From assembly GCA_964036665.1 (NCBI GenBank), contig OZ038526.1, positions 18,972,001 to 19,036,000 on the forward strand: a stretch of 64,000 nt of DNA, read 5' to 3'. Every line of letters starts with the position of its first letter. The stretch's first letter is position 1. Shown here piece after piece: positions 1-12,016 of the stretch. Below the pieces are notes generated by a model. That model was not told the DNA's origin and did not search any database. It saw only the letters and a list, made by a program, of their open reading frames with translations. Both the position numbers and the translations under genes were made by a program. Origin of the DNA: Gordius sp. MW1. Its lineage: Eukaryota; Nematomorpha; Gordioida; Gordea; Gordiidae.

Positions 1-31
1 TGACTAATCACGTGAGAAGAGGGGGGAGGCG

Positions 32-3000
32 TCAAAGAGAAATCTTTTCCACGAGGGAGGTGGTAGCCCCGTAGTCTAGGGTGGTGAGGGGAGGGGAAAG
101 GGCGGAAACGGCCGCACCCAGAGCCGCTGTTTTGATCAATCGCAGCAAGGTGAGGCTTTTGAAGGTCCGAGGGATGGGCGGGGCGTCGTTCCATACCCCT
201 TGCTCCACCGTAGTCAAAAAACCTGGGGGCGTGTGTAAACAAAAATGAGATAAATAAATTAAAATCCAGATGTAAACAAATAATGGGGAAAAAGGGGTTA
301 ACATATATTCGCGAAAAAGTAAATATAAGTGTAAATAAATATTGTGGTTTGTATTAGAGACCTGCGCCCCTGCCCCCCGCTAATGGGCATAAAAGCCCGG
401 CCAAGGTAATCATACGGGCTCGGGCCGGTTTAGATGAAGTTCTCTTACAAGAAGGAGGGGGGGGGGTTTAAGCTTAAAAGGCCCGTCGCTGGTCTTTCTT
501 TAGTTTGTACCAAAGGCGTGGGACACCATTAGTGTTGGATGTTAACCATTCACTGGAGGTACCCTGTAAAATCTAACTTTAAACTATAGACTTAGCCAAC
601 GAGCTCTTTAAAACCAAAACGAAGATCCAAATTTGTAACCATAATTTGAAATAAAATTAACTTTAAAAATGACTATACAAATTTATTACATTATCTTAAG
701 ACATATTCATAAAGCTTGATTGCATACAAAATGAATTAATTAAGAGCACAGTGCTCATCTTAGAAGTTACAAAATATCTAAATGTAAAATTTGAAATACT
801 CAATTTTCATGATTATTTTTATTTACCTTCGCGTATTAAGTGCCAACTGTTCCACACCGCACCCACGCATATAATCTTTAGAGTGGGGGAACTTGAGTCA
901 AAACATTCCTAATGTTGCGTAAAAATTCAAATTTAACAAGTATAAAATGGAGTGAAAATATAAAATTTATCATATCATAGGTGTCGCTAATTAATTAAAA
1001 TGAGCACTCACTTCTCTAGCCTGGCGCAGCAATGATAAAACGTGCTTGGCCAATTGCTTCCCCGTCTCAAACATTAATTGCCTGCACATAGGATCTTTCT
1101 TTTCGGCACCTATATTATATGGATGAAAGGGAAACATCGATTTAAAAACGAGTGATCTAAGCAAAAGTTTCTTACTACTTTTTTTATATTTTATCTTATA
1201 TTTAACTAAATATGTTTAAAAAATAAATAGAATTTGGTCATTGTTTGCTTTGGAATTAAAGTCGATTTGGAAGTAAATGAACATACAGTTAAACTTAGCA
1301 AAAAAACATCAGATGTCTTACTATATTGTTTAATATCAGGGAAAAAAGTAACAATACTTATTAATCTCTAAAATACTCCAACACCTTCAATTTATTAAAT
1401 GAAAAAATATAGGCTTTCCACATGAAATCGATCTCTACAATTATTATCAACCGACAGCCTAAGATTGAATAAGTAGAATTTGTCCATATTATTATCTGAA
1501 AGTTTTAACACATTTGGATTTTAGACCACTACATTTACATTTGTGTTATAGGCATGCAAAGGGCAAGCGATATCGGGTCTAAGGCTAAATTCATCAATAT
1601 TATTGTATCGACAAATAAGCAGTCTTGTTAAGGAGCGGCGCTACAGGAGCGCCGCTACATTTTTTCAAAAAAAGCTGGAGCGCCCCTCCTTTTTAAAAAT
1701 GAGGAGCGGGAGTCGCTCCTTTTAGGGTTGGAGCGGAGAAGCGCCGCTTCTTCGCTCCTTTAAATTTAATATATAAAATTAAATTATTTTTTAAATATTA
1801 ATAATATTTGTTAATTAAAATTTAATGAAATTATAATTTTTATTTTATTTAAATTTAATTTATTCTTTATTAAATGTTGAGCCGAGTTTTATTTTGATTT
1901 TTCATCTAATCATTTGAAACATTAAACATCTGTTTTTCCTTTTTATATTGAAATTTTTTTGAAAAATCTTGTAACTGTAAGTCATATTAATTTAATATTC
2001 ATTTTATAGATATATAATAAAAAATAGTTTTATTATGGATCTAGAGATAGAGATTAGAGAAGATGAAGAAGTAGTATCGCAAAACAGGTCTTAGGGGAGA
2101 GGGGTGGGTGTTTATTAGATTCTCATTTAGAAATTTATTACTTTTAAAAGCTAATAAAATATTATAAATATTTTGATATATCATATAATATAAATAAAAC
2201 GTTTTGTAAAAAAATATGATTTTGTTTCGTGTACCTACTAAAAAAAATGAAAATCAAAGGAGCGGTTATGGAGCGCCGCTCCAATAGTTGGAGCGGGAGC
2301 GCTCCTTTTAATATGTAGTAGCAAGAGCGGGAATCGCTACTTTTAAAAAGGAGCGTTAACAAAACTGCAAATAAGACCTTTGGTCATTTTATTAATCGCG
2401 ATTTAGTCACTGTTATACCTAGCGTCGACCATGGCAATTTGCCGTAATAGCTTATTTACACTATTATTTGTAAGTTAGGCACTCTGTAAGTTAGAAAATA
2501 AAATACTATTTTAAACTTGGTTTAAATTTAAAAAAAATATTAATCCTGTATTGCTCATATATAAGATCTGAGTCTGACTAATCTGTCTAAGCATTTGGGC
2601 ATTTTATACATTGTCCATAGTTTCTAATTTGTCGTTTATTCCCCCCATTTTTTGTTTACCCATATAAGTATCCGTCACTTTTCAAAAAGAATAGGCGAAA
2701 TATTAACAGTAACAGGAAGCACATTACAAAAACCCTATAACAAACAACTTATCAAATTTCACCTTTAAAGCATATTTTTAAATTTCACGTTACTAATTAC
2801 AGCTAAGGCATATAATAAGACTGATAATCAATTAAACTTTCTGATACGAAAGGGTAATCAATCTAAAAATTAATAGAGGGAGAAACAGGACTTTACTAAC
2901 CTTTCACCACTTCCAAACAAAACCGAGCTATGAAAGACTTGTCGAATTGCTTGTAAAAGTATTTGAGTATATCGTCCGGGTGTTGGATCTGAAAAATAAC

Positions 3001-6000
3001 TCATTAAATTTAAAAATAATGCAAAATAAGTTTTTAAAGTTATTAAAATAAACTGGTCATAACCCATTTCAAAATTTGGGACACAGCAGACTAGAGTTGT
3101 GCATAGGCTGTGTAAAAAAACGAGAGCAGAGCTTGGGCTTAGAAAAGTTGAACAATTTGAACTATAATTTGCTGTCTATAAGAATTATAAGAACGAAGGA
3201 AAGCGCGTAATACTATGAAATGCAATTTTATTTATTATTTATTATATAGCTGGAGGATTTTTAGAGGAAATAATTGATAGAGAATTATGATTAACGAGTA
3301 GGATGTTTATATCATAGATTGAATTTTAAAATGGATTAATTGAAAAACATCAACCTATCAAAGTTATAGAGTTTTTTTCTATTGTAGCTCTGGGCGTCAT
3401 TATTGAGGCCACTAGGGTTGTAAATACGGCTTGGTTTTGTTTGGTCGACCTTTGGTTTTAGCCGACTAACCATAAACAAACCATAGGTTTGACCAAAATA
3501 CCGTTGGCCTATTTATGCGACTAAGACCAAAAAACCTATGGTTTGTTTATGTTTAGTCGACTAAAACCAAAGGCCAACCAAACAAAATCGAGCCAGTTTT
3601 ACAACACCGCAACTCACTATTCTTGCTCATGCAGACCTCTCCTGGAGATGATCTCCTTATCATTACAACCTGAACAACGGAGTGTTATTATGTAACATAT
3701 TTAAAACCAATTATCATCAAAATATGTAAAATACTATAATACAGTATTTAAACTAACCAGGATATGAAAATTTTTTGAGAAATACCTTAATTTTCAAAAT
3801 GCAACAGTTGAAAAAATTACCTTAAAATATTCCACTAAAGCTTGCTCCAGATACTGCGTGGGGTAGGGTGCAATTGAAAGACCATCCCTTTGGTCGTATA
3901 CCGTTTTGATGGCGCTCCAGGCAACCCAGTATGCTGCATTAATAAAATATATTTATCGAAATCGAAATTAAAAGTCGCAAAATCTAAGGTTTTTTATCGT
4001 CTGCTTCATAGTAAATCTAATCTTTATATTGCAGATTTGTAGCAAGTGTGGAACCAAGTTAATATTAATTTTGTTAAATATCTAATAACTTTATTTAGCA
4101 AATTGTAAAAAGGTCAAAATTATAATTATCAATGTTAAGTTAATAATCTATAGGCAAACGCAACAACCAAGCCTATTATTGACACATGATATAGTAATTA
4201 GGTTACTGCTATACACATTATACTGCCTTCCCCCTTTTAGGCAGTATTTAGGTAGGAGGGAAACAAAATTAGATAAAAATATATGTGGATTAGTAAGGAC
4301 TAAAACCCAGCAGAAAATATCAAAACTAAATTATAAAATAATTATTAGTCTTTTTATAATAAAATATACAATGAATCCAATGTGATGTGAGTTATTTCAA
4401 CAATAAATTCTCAAAACTTAAATAGTAAACAGAAATTATTTCTTATACAAACTCTACATAAAACTTGCTAATTTATCAAAAATTGCCTAACAGCTTTCTT
4501 CATTATTTAATGAGTTGAAGTTCTTTTTAAGGTATCTCTATCTCTCAAAGGTTAAAAAAGGAGTGGGGGCACATTACAAAATGGCTATAAATTTTTAAAG
4601 TTATAATACTGTGAGGGTCTATTTCATGTTTTATAATTAATTAAATTTAGCAAAAATTTATCTTAAGATATGGAACTTCTCATTGTAGTAATAATTTAAT
4701 AGAGAGCAATTATTCAAAATTTCAATCATATTTTCATTAAATGTATTAGATTTTTAGATTAAAGAGAGGGGCAGATGCCCCCCCCCAAAGACTCCCACTA
4801 ATGATACCCTTCAAACCATATAAGAATATTGAGCAAAGTTTTTCAATCTCTCTCTTTCCTAGGAATTAATTAAAAGCCCAAAAACTAAAATAAAAAACTA
4901 TTTAAAATTTAAAAAGAATATATTTTTTTGACTGACCTGAGCCTTCATCTCCTAGGGCATAGCCCCAGCCACCTATTCTCGTCTTCTGACCATCTGGATA
5001 AAAGAGTTGAGCTACAGACCCAGTTCCTGCTATAACTACTATACCGCCTATATCAAAGATTTAAAAAAAATCCAAATATTACATTACATAAGATATTATA
5101 TGAAGCGTGGTAAAATGTAAATATAAACTTAAGGTAATTTTGTAATGTTCATCACCAAATATTTTTAGAATCCCATAATTTTAAATATAATTTTTAAACA
5201 AAATAGTTATTGGTGAATGAGTAGTGGAAAAACTTTTAAAAAAGGTTTAATTTATAGGCACATTTAAACATGATCCATGAAAAATACATTAGAGTTGTTA
5301 AAAATCACCCAAAATTTGACACTTCTCATAAAAAAAATAGATTACAAAAAAGTATTCTTTATTATTATATATAAATTTATATAAAAATTAGTAATAAAAT
5401 AATATATACTCTTTAAAATATTTACCAATTTATTTCTGCTTATTAGTAATTTAATCTTATCTAAAGTAATAACCATAATTTAATGTCTTTTTAAGAATAT
5501 GAAAAAGACTATAGATTTAATATTGAGATAAAAATGCATGCAAAAATTTTTAATCATTTTTTAATAGGGCAGGTTAACTTTAAAATACCAAAGGGGAAAA
5601 TAAAAATGTAAACATAAAATACTAAACCTTTTGCCAAAAACCTCAAGGGCTTTATAAAGTAAATTATCACTAAAAACATAATTTGAAATTATTTATTGTT
5701 AACAATTAAATTAAAATAATTTAAAAAATTAAAACAATAAATATTTTTTACCTTGATTTGATGCAGTTGCTATGGCACCTTCACTGTCATGAGTTATTAG
5801 GATGGTTTTGGACATATTAGGATACAAAGTCATAAGTAAGTTCCTTAATGTAATTGGATGATCACCCTCTGAGCCACTGATTGAAATACCCTAAATGATT
5901 TATAAAATATATAATATGTTAAAATTACATGATTAAATTTCTTATAAATAATATTAAATTTATAAATAAATCTTATTATTCAAAAAAAATTACCAATGCA

Positions 6001-6366
6001 TCCAGAACAAAAATAGAACTATCAGATGGGGCATCTTTACATGCTGATTTGGCCTTGTCCACAATTTCTAAAATGGCCTTGGCCCATTCTTCATCAGAAG
6101 TGTATAGCTAAACAATATACCTTTGAACTTATATTATATATACCCATGGATTAGCTGGAGGGCCTGTAACTTCACATAAGATTTCACCCTTTTCATTTAT
6201 TATTACACTGGTTGAATGTGTAGAACCACTTGATTTTATAAAATAATTATTTCAATTAATATTAAATAGCACGGAGAACATTATAAACTTTTTAAAAACA
6301 TTATATATATAGGTAGGCAGCATAAAAAGTATATTACCCTTCTATGCCTCCTATATATTGAACCAT
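32..6366 (-). CDS. NAGK: N-acetyl-D-glucosamine kinase, complete, 10 exons
   Basis: Cytosolic kinase that phosphorylates N-acetylglucosamine to its 6-phosphate in amino-sugar salvage (BadF/BadG/NAGK family, actin-like ATPase fold). Exons in transcript order, complement: 6366-6338, 6228-6144, 6107-5994, 5890-5752, 5047-4937, 3933-3821, 2988-2901, 1109-1012, 908-827, 222-32. All joins are GT-AG with matching phase; the sum is 1,050 nt, 349 aa plus stop, close to the human length of 344. Visible motifs: N-terminal glycine-rich phosphate loop IGGIEGGSTHS; NPW matching the sugar-contacting Asn of the human enzyme; GISISGSEG; THDSEGA with the presumed catalytic Asp; VIAGTGS and GWGYALGDEGSAYW; CVGAVWNSW; and TLLRLIKTAALGAA near the C terminus. 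The first exon codes for only nine residues plus two bases. The start ATG at 6366 is the only one giving the family N terminus. The stop is TGA at 32-34; the polyadenylation site lies outside the window. Introns carry small transposons. Identification is firm; short exons were placed by eye. Confidence 0.95.
1620..2365. mobile_element. Non-autonomous element with GGAGCG-rich ends, in a NAGK intron
   Basis: Both ends of this stretch carry clusters of short inverted motifs built on GGAGCG and CGCTCC (1633-1765 and 2259-2350), separated by about 500 bp of AT-rich filler. GTTAAGGAGCG at the left end and GGAGCGTTAAC at the right end look like degenerate terminal inverted repeats. The GC-rich ends stand out sharply from the surrounding intron between NAGK exons 7 and 8. 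I could not find a clean target duplication. A hAT-type MITE with subterminal repeats is the best guess; no coding capacity is seen. Confidence 0.5.
3415..3608. mobile_element. Palindromic MITE with about 75-bp inverted arms
   Basis: The left arm starting GGTTGTAAATACGG and the right arm ending in TTTTACAACACC are inverted copies over roughly 75 bp, including shared TTTGGTCGACCTTTGGTTTT-like and ACCATAGGTTTG-like blocks. The whole unit can fold into one hairpin. It sits in the NAGK intron between exons 6 and 7. A half copy of the same family is at 36440-36545. No coding capacity. Confidence 0.6.
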
Positions 6367-6614
6367 AAAATGGCACTATGAATTTAAAAATAACCGGGTG
6401 GCTTCGAGTGACAGCACAAAATTACAAAGGCAAATGGTTTAAGCAATATTAGCATCTACGGTTTAAATTCGTCTAAATAATACGACAACTTAGAAAAGCT
6501 CCAATACTATTTCTCTCATTAGAAGCATCTATGAGATATATTAAATAATTTAATGTGTGCAATTTAATAAGCCAGACATGAGCTGATAGACTAAACAGTT
6601 GCCTTATTTTTACC

Positions 6615-6769
6615 CATAGGCGTAGACAGGGCGTGGCAGGGAAGGGCGGCTGCCCACCTCTAAATCCAGGAACTCTTAAAATTTAGTATAATTATGGGTT
6701 TCAAAAAATATTATTTTGCCGTCCCTAAATCATTATAGCCCCCCCCCTCTGTATCCTTGCGAAGCCCAT
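6615..6769. mobile_element. MITE of the GGCGTAGCC family, upstream of NAGK
   Basis: Starts with CATAGGCGTAG and ends with GAAGCCCAT, the degenerate inverted ends of a family that recurs in this window (10929, 11877, 56217, 58312). The body has the typical G-run on the left and C-run on the right. It lies about 250 bp upstream of the NAGK start codon, so it may be inside or near the promoter. I did not find an exact target duplication for this copy. Confidence 0.5.
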
Positions 6770-7810
6770 ATTTATATCTGCACAAGCAAATAAGATTAAA
6801 AAAAATTGCGAAAAAAAAGATCTATTAAAACTATTTTTTATCAATTCATTAAAATATTCTTTAATTTATGTAACCGCGAAATATATTAATATGCTGCAAA
6901 AGTAATATATCCTAATTATATATATTCTTACTCAATTTCTTTGAATATATATATAGCGTAAAAATAATTATTCACTTAAAATCGGGTACAAAATTAAAAA
7001 GATGTGTAGAATTTTAAGTATTTACAAAACCCATAAAATTCTCGTCCGCTTGGTAGCATCTGCGCTAGCAAGCGACATTAACACCATTATAAGCGAGAGA
7101 GGGAAGGGGAGGAAAGATTTATTTACACCAAAAATAATTGTGAATTCTATATCTTTAAGTAAGTTTCATCCGCTATACCCGTTTTACAACAAGGTGGGAG
7201 CAGTGAATAAAAATTAAACAAATTCAATTGTGTACTTCTTTTATTACATGCTAAAAAATAGTCCAAAAAGAGTGAATGCAGTTGCGTGGATGTAATTAAA
7301 ACAATGGAGGAGGAGAGCTATTTGTAACTTATGTGTTTTGGAATTATTTAACTATAACAAACAATCGGATTTATCTTATTTTTGCCGATTTTTGGAGTGG
7401 TTTTTAAATCAAATTTACAATTGCTTAGCAGATTTCTAGCTAGCCTGACATTTTAAAATAAATTTTGAATACAATCAGAATGTAATTGCGGTTCATGTTC
7501 AGTGTGATTCAGTGAAAAATTCCGTAATCTAACTGAGCAAACTTTTTGAGTGTGCTTAGGATTAAATTTGTAAGTATGGCAAGATTAAAAAAACTAAAAT
7601 GATCCTATTATAAAATTTGATTTAAACCGTTTACTAAAGTAAGTTGATGTAAAAAGGGTAGAAACATTAGGGGGTTAGGCACAACTTACAATTAACAACG
7701 AATGGAATAACCGATTTAATTATTTTACTAAAAATTAATTACGTTACAATTACGTGGGAGTAAAATAGTAATAGAATAAATACAATAAAGGGAAAAGTAA
7801 AATAAAAGAG
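6770..7810. other. AT-rich intergenic sequence, no gene seen
   Basis: Short open frames exist but none shows a recognisable motif or exon-like composition. The stretch includes the presumed upstream region of NAGK; no convincing core promoter motif could be named. Confidence 0.5.
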
Positions 7811-7814
7811 AATA

Positions 7815-8440
7815 CAACTAATTCTTTTTCCTCTTTATCAGTTATATTGTCGCACAGTCGTATGGTTTGTTTTAATCTGTTTCTTCCATCTTGACTGGGT
7901 GCTAAGTGGTGACGAATCTCTTTTGTTTACATAACTTTATCGACTTACCATTTTCACGTGATACGAGATGTCCTCTTTCTCTCTTCCCCGGTACCTCCAT
8001 GTCCAGTACTTTTTGATTTGCATCATTCGTCTCACTTTTTAATATATGCCCATACCACTTTAGCCGATTTTCGCTAATTATGTTCGATATAGATTGTCAT
8101 GAGAGTCATTCGTCATATGGTCGAGCTTAGTATACTACAAGCTTACCGTATCATTCTCATCTCTATAACTTATAATAGTTTTTCTTCCGTGGTGTTTAAT
8201 GCCCACGTTTCACTTCCATTGGTAACACCTGTCTTAGGTGAATTTGTAAGCTTTACTCTTCAAACATATTGCCATTTTCCTGTCGCACATTACTCCGAAT
8301 GTACTTCCCATTTAAGTCATCTTTTTTAAATTTGGGCATTGACTTCTATTCCGTAACCTCCCTCTTGATTTAACACCGAGCTGAGGTCTATAAACCTGTC
8401 TTATTTGGGTACTTTAAATGGTCATCTAGCGATGGGGTGC
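7815..8440 (-). pseudogene. Decayed RTE-type LINE, 3' end fragment
   Basis: This stretch aligns by eye along its length with the 3' end of the RTE element at 19495-20130, in the same orientation (shared landmarks: CTTTATCAGTTAT, TCTTCCATCTTGAC, TCTTCCCCGGTACCTCCATG, and a tail near GCGATGGGGTGCCTGTA). It covers only the region coding for the C terminus of the reverse transcriptase protein and carries many small deletions and stops. It is a 5'-truncated, older copy, typical of LINE insertion. Confidence 0.8.
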
Positions 8441-9347
8441 CTGTAAAATAATAATGACTGTCGTTACTCCCCTATAAATTATATGAAAGTTTTATTATTT
8501 AGATTCAGATTTTTAATTTATATGCAAAGCACACTCATAATTTAAAATTAACTATCAACAAATTTGGAATTTATAATATTTTTTAACTGGTTATGAGTCT
8601 CATAGAATTGTCAAAATCTACAACAAATATTCAATGGTATTTGTAGAAGGCGGTTTCAAGACATAATCAGACACCTCTAAACAGTACAAACACACAAATC
8701 TGCCAAAATTTGAGGTTTACAGGATATTTTAAATGATAGCGTTAAAATCTATTAAAAATAGTGCAACACATATTCCAATGAATAAATCCAAGGTGCCTTT
8801 TATGGACACCACACAGGAAAGCAATTCATATAAGGCAAGTTATTTAGATTTCGTTTAAAATGTGGTGCGAGGTTCCTAAAACTGGCTATCTTGTTACCTT
8901 GGAACAGTACCAAAAAACCACGTTATCGTTGTTCGGGCAAAATGAAATTGGATCAGTAGAAGCTGTCATAAATGGCTTAGCTACCTTTCAATTTTCTCTC
9001 TTATAATGTATGTCTGTCAAAAGTTAATATCAGAGCTACAATATTTCTAACATGGCAGAGTTGGCACAATCATCATAACGAGGTTTTTGAACTGTTAAAC
9101 CTGTTATAGGCAGTTATTTTTTAAATTAGTATTTTTCCAAATTTAAAATGTATTAAATTAATTAGATTTTTCGTTTGCGGGAGATGCCGTAAGAGGCAGC
9201 GTAATTTGCCTTTTTTAGTAATGATGCTAATTAGAAGCACACGAAAATGTTAAAAGCATTCCTCATGCAAGTTAAGATGTGCAGTACATCGACCTTGGAG
9301 GGTTTAATAGCTTAATTTTACCCGCCAAGTAATTATTAAAAAATTTT
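8441..9347. other. Intergenic sequence, nothing recognised
   Basis: AT-rich, no exon-like segment, no clear repeat. No supported feature. Confidence 0.4.
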
Positions 9348-10078
9348 CCCAACTCAATACGCCTTGTTGTTCTTCCCGATCTCCTCACTCAAGATCATCT
9401 CTCACCAATGAATTATTAGTTCTTTTAATATATTATCGCGAACACTCGTCTTCTTCGTCCACTGTGAGAAATAGATTAGATTCGCTTTTTGTATCGTGAT
9501 TAGACACCAATAGAACAGTGCCTGTCCACTTTTCAAAGATAAAAAATCTATGATATATGGTAAGGTATTTTGGTTAATGCCAAAGATATGTAATAGGCGG
9601 CGTAGAATGCTCGGGTAAAATGTTGATGCCACATAAGTATCTTTGGGAGAGAAAAATTGGTGTTTTCCATTATTTGGATTAGATGTCGCTTACCACAATG
9701 CCTGCCAGCCCAACTCAATACGCCTTGTTGTTCTTCCCGATCTCCTCACTCAAGATCATCTCTCACCAATGCATTATTAGTTCTTATAATATATTATCGC
9801 GAACACTCGTCTTCTTCGTCCACTGTGAAAATAGATTGGATTCGCTTTTTGTATCGTGATTAGACACCAATAGACCAGTGCCTATCCACTTTTCAAAGAT
9901 AAAAAATCTATGATATATGGTAAGGTTTTTTGGTTAATGCCCAAAGATATGTAATAAATTTATGGGCGGCGTAGAATGCTCGGGTAAAATGTTGATGCCA
10001 CATAAGTATCTTTGGGGGAGAAAAATTGTTTCTTTCCATTATTTGAATTAGATGTCGCTTACCACAATGCCTGCCAGC
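9348..10078. repeat. Two-copy tandem duplication, unit about 361 bp
   Basis: The unit beginning CCCAACTCAATACGCC at 9348 is repeated from 9709, and both units end in CCTGCCAG. The copies differ by scattered substitutions and small indels: the second has an extra stretch around 9955-9965 and one TTT/GTT change near 10030. Each contains the landmarks CGAACACTCGTCTTCTTCG and GGTAAAATGTTGATGCC. The composition is less AT-biased than its surroundings. Neither unit contains an open frame worth calling, so the origin is unknown. Confidence 0.85.
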
Positions 10079-10928
10079 TCTATTGTCTTAACAAATAAAC
10101 ATTAAACTCTGTAGTTTTAAAAAATGAATCGCCCAAAATAATTGTTAAAGTTCATTTAGAAAAATGAACTCAAAATATTAAATTTTCCAAGGTAAGAGAC
10201 GCGAAGATGGTCATTAACGAAAAAAGTGCACTCAGCGGCTCTGCTCGCAGCTAAGCAACTATATTTTTTATTCCCATACTGCAATGTCAGACCTCACATT
10301 CATTGTTCTAATATTAACTTATTTTTTTCACTTATCTAATAAAATTTTTAAATTAACTTATTTTTATGTCTTCTAGTGTAACCTGTGGGTGGCACCTTTT
10401 TTTCCCGCAACTATGCTATTATCTCCTTAAATTTTGTAGTCATCTAGATAATAATGAGATGCCCTGACAAAAATCTACAGATATTGGTTTGGCCGAATCG
10501 TTAGTGGTACCTATCGCGTTAATATAATCTTTAATATTCTCTTTTACAACGTTCAATTTAAATCCAACCTATATTTATGGTGATGAAGTAACCCACCTTA
10601 TTTGTGGTAAATAATACTCATTTAGATTTATATCACATTTTTAAATGAGTCCCAATTATTGCGGAATGTATTTATTAAATAAGATTATACGAGTAGATTA
10701 AGTATGGATACTGATGAGCTCTAATTAGAGTGGAAACTTTATATGTCTGTTATTATATTCGAATCACATGCTAAAAAATTGGGGATATGTTTACCCAAAA
10801 TAGTCTCTAATTGAAATTGTCTTGAGTATATTGTTATTTAAATTGCGGTACTCGTGCATTGGGTTGTTATCTTATTGAATTATAGAAACGGCAATTATCG
10901 ATTGATTTTAAAACGAAATATAGCAGAA
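10079..10928. other. Intergenic AT-rich sequence, nothing recognised
   Basis: No exon-like segment seen. A weakly similar block (GATGAGCTCT, AAAGTTTTATAT, CACATGCTAAA) occurs at about 10700-10890 and again at 11225-11420, suggesting an old duplicated repeat on either side of the MITE at 10929. Confidence 0.4.
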
Positions 10929-11093
10929 CATGGGCGTAGCCAGGGGGGCAGGGGGGGCTGCCCCCCCCCGCTAGAGACAAAAAATTTTTCAATGCAAAAA
11001 CTTTAAAAATTTTAAAAAATTTATGTTTTGCCCCCCTCTAATTGAACTTTAAACATTTTGCCCCCCCCCTAATCAAACCTGGCTGCGCCCATG
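10929..11093. mobile_element. hAT-type MITE (GGCGTAGCC family) with exact 8-bp TSD
   Basis: A 165-bp element with terminal inverted repeats CATGGGCGTAGCCAGG and CCTGGCTGCGCCCATG. It is flanked by the exact direct repeat TAGCAGAA at 10921-10928 and 11094-11101, the 8-bp signature of hAT transposition. The interior is a long G-run followed by an A-rich stretch and two C-runs; no coding capacity. This is the type copy for the family in this window. Confidence 0.9.
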
Positions 11094-11876
11094 TAGCAGA
11101 ATAATAATTATTGTCAATCACAATTACGTGGGCTTATCCTTAGCCACAATAAAGGTGGGTTGATCTAATTTAGTTTTACAAATACCTAACTCGATTAGAA
11201 TGTGACTAGAAAATTAACTATGGCATACTGATGAGCTCTCAATAAGAGCGAAAGTTTTATATTTCTGTTATTAATTTTAAGTCACATGCTAAATAAGATA
11301 GGGATATATTTAGCCAAATTAATCTCTAATTAAAATCGCCCCTAGATGCCTATAATTAGAGTATAACTAATATTTAAATTGCGACACTCGGGGATCGAGT
11401 TGTTATCTTGTCGAATTAGAAAACCCTGAAAATCATTAATTAATTTTAAAACATTGTAACAATTTGTTTTATTATATTTTCACTTTGAACTTTAGTTATA
11501 AATGGGGTAATAATATATTGGTTAGAATAGGCTAGTTGCTATAAATATAACAAAAGATGTAAAGCTCGACTTTTTTTAGTACATAAAGAAAAATAATACA
11601 AGGATCTACGATGATTTATATCAACAGAGGAATGCAAAATTTTTTACTATATATGATTACTTTACTTGTATTATTAAAAGCTCTTTAATTGAGACGAACT
11701 TTTCCCTTATCATTTGCTTTTTGTTAGGGGACTTAATGAACGTAATTTGACCAATCGTATCATTAAAATCCTTTTGCGTTTCAATTTTGATACTTTGATT
11801 ACATTCAAAAATAAAACACCTTTTCCACTAAATACTTTATTAAACCAAACTACAAAGCATATCTAACTTATAATCA

Positions 11877-12008
11877 TAAGCGTAGCCAGATTTTGGATTA
11901 GGGGGGGGGCAAAGCGTTTAAAAGTTCAATTAGAGGGGGGCAAAACATAAATTTTTTTTTAATTTTTTGAAGTTATTGCATTGAAATTTTTTTTCCCCCT
12001 GGCTACCC
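11877..12008. mobile_element. hAT-type MITE (GGCGTAGCC family) with exact 8-bp TSD
   Basis: A 132-bp relative of the element at 10929. The left end reads TAAGCGTAGCCAG and the right end CTGGCTACCC. It is flanked by the direct repeat TATAATCA at 11869-11876 and 12009-12016. The interior again holds a G-run, the GGGGGGCAAAACATAAATTT block and a C-run. Confidence 0.85.
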
Positions 12009-12016
12009 TATAATCA

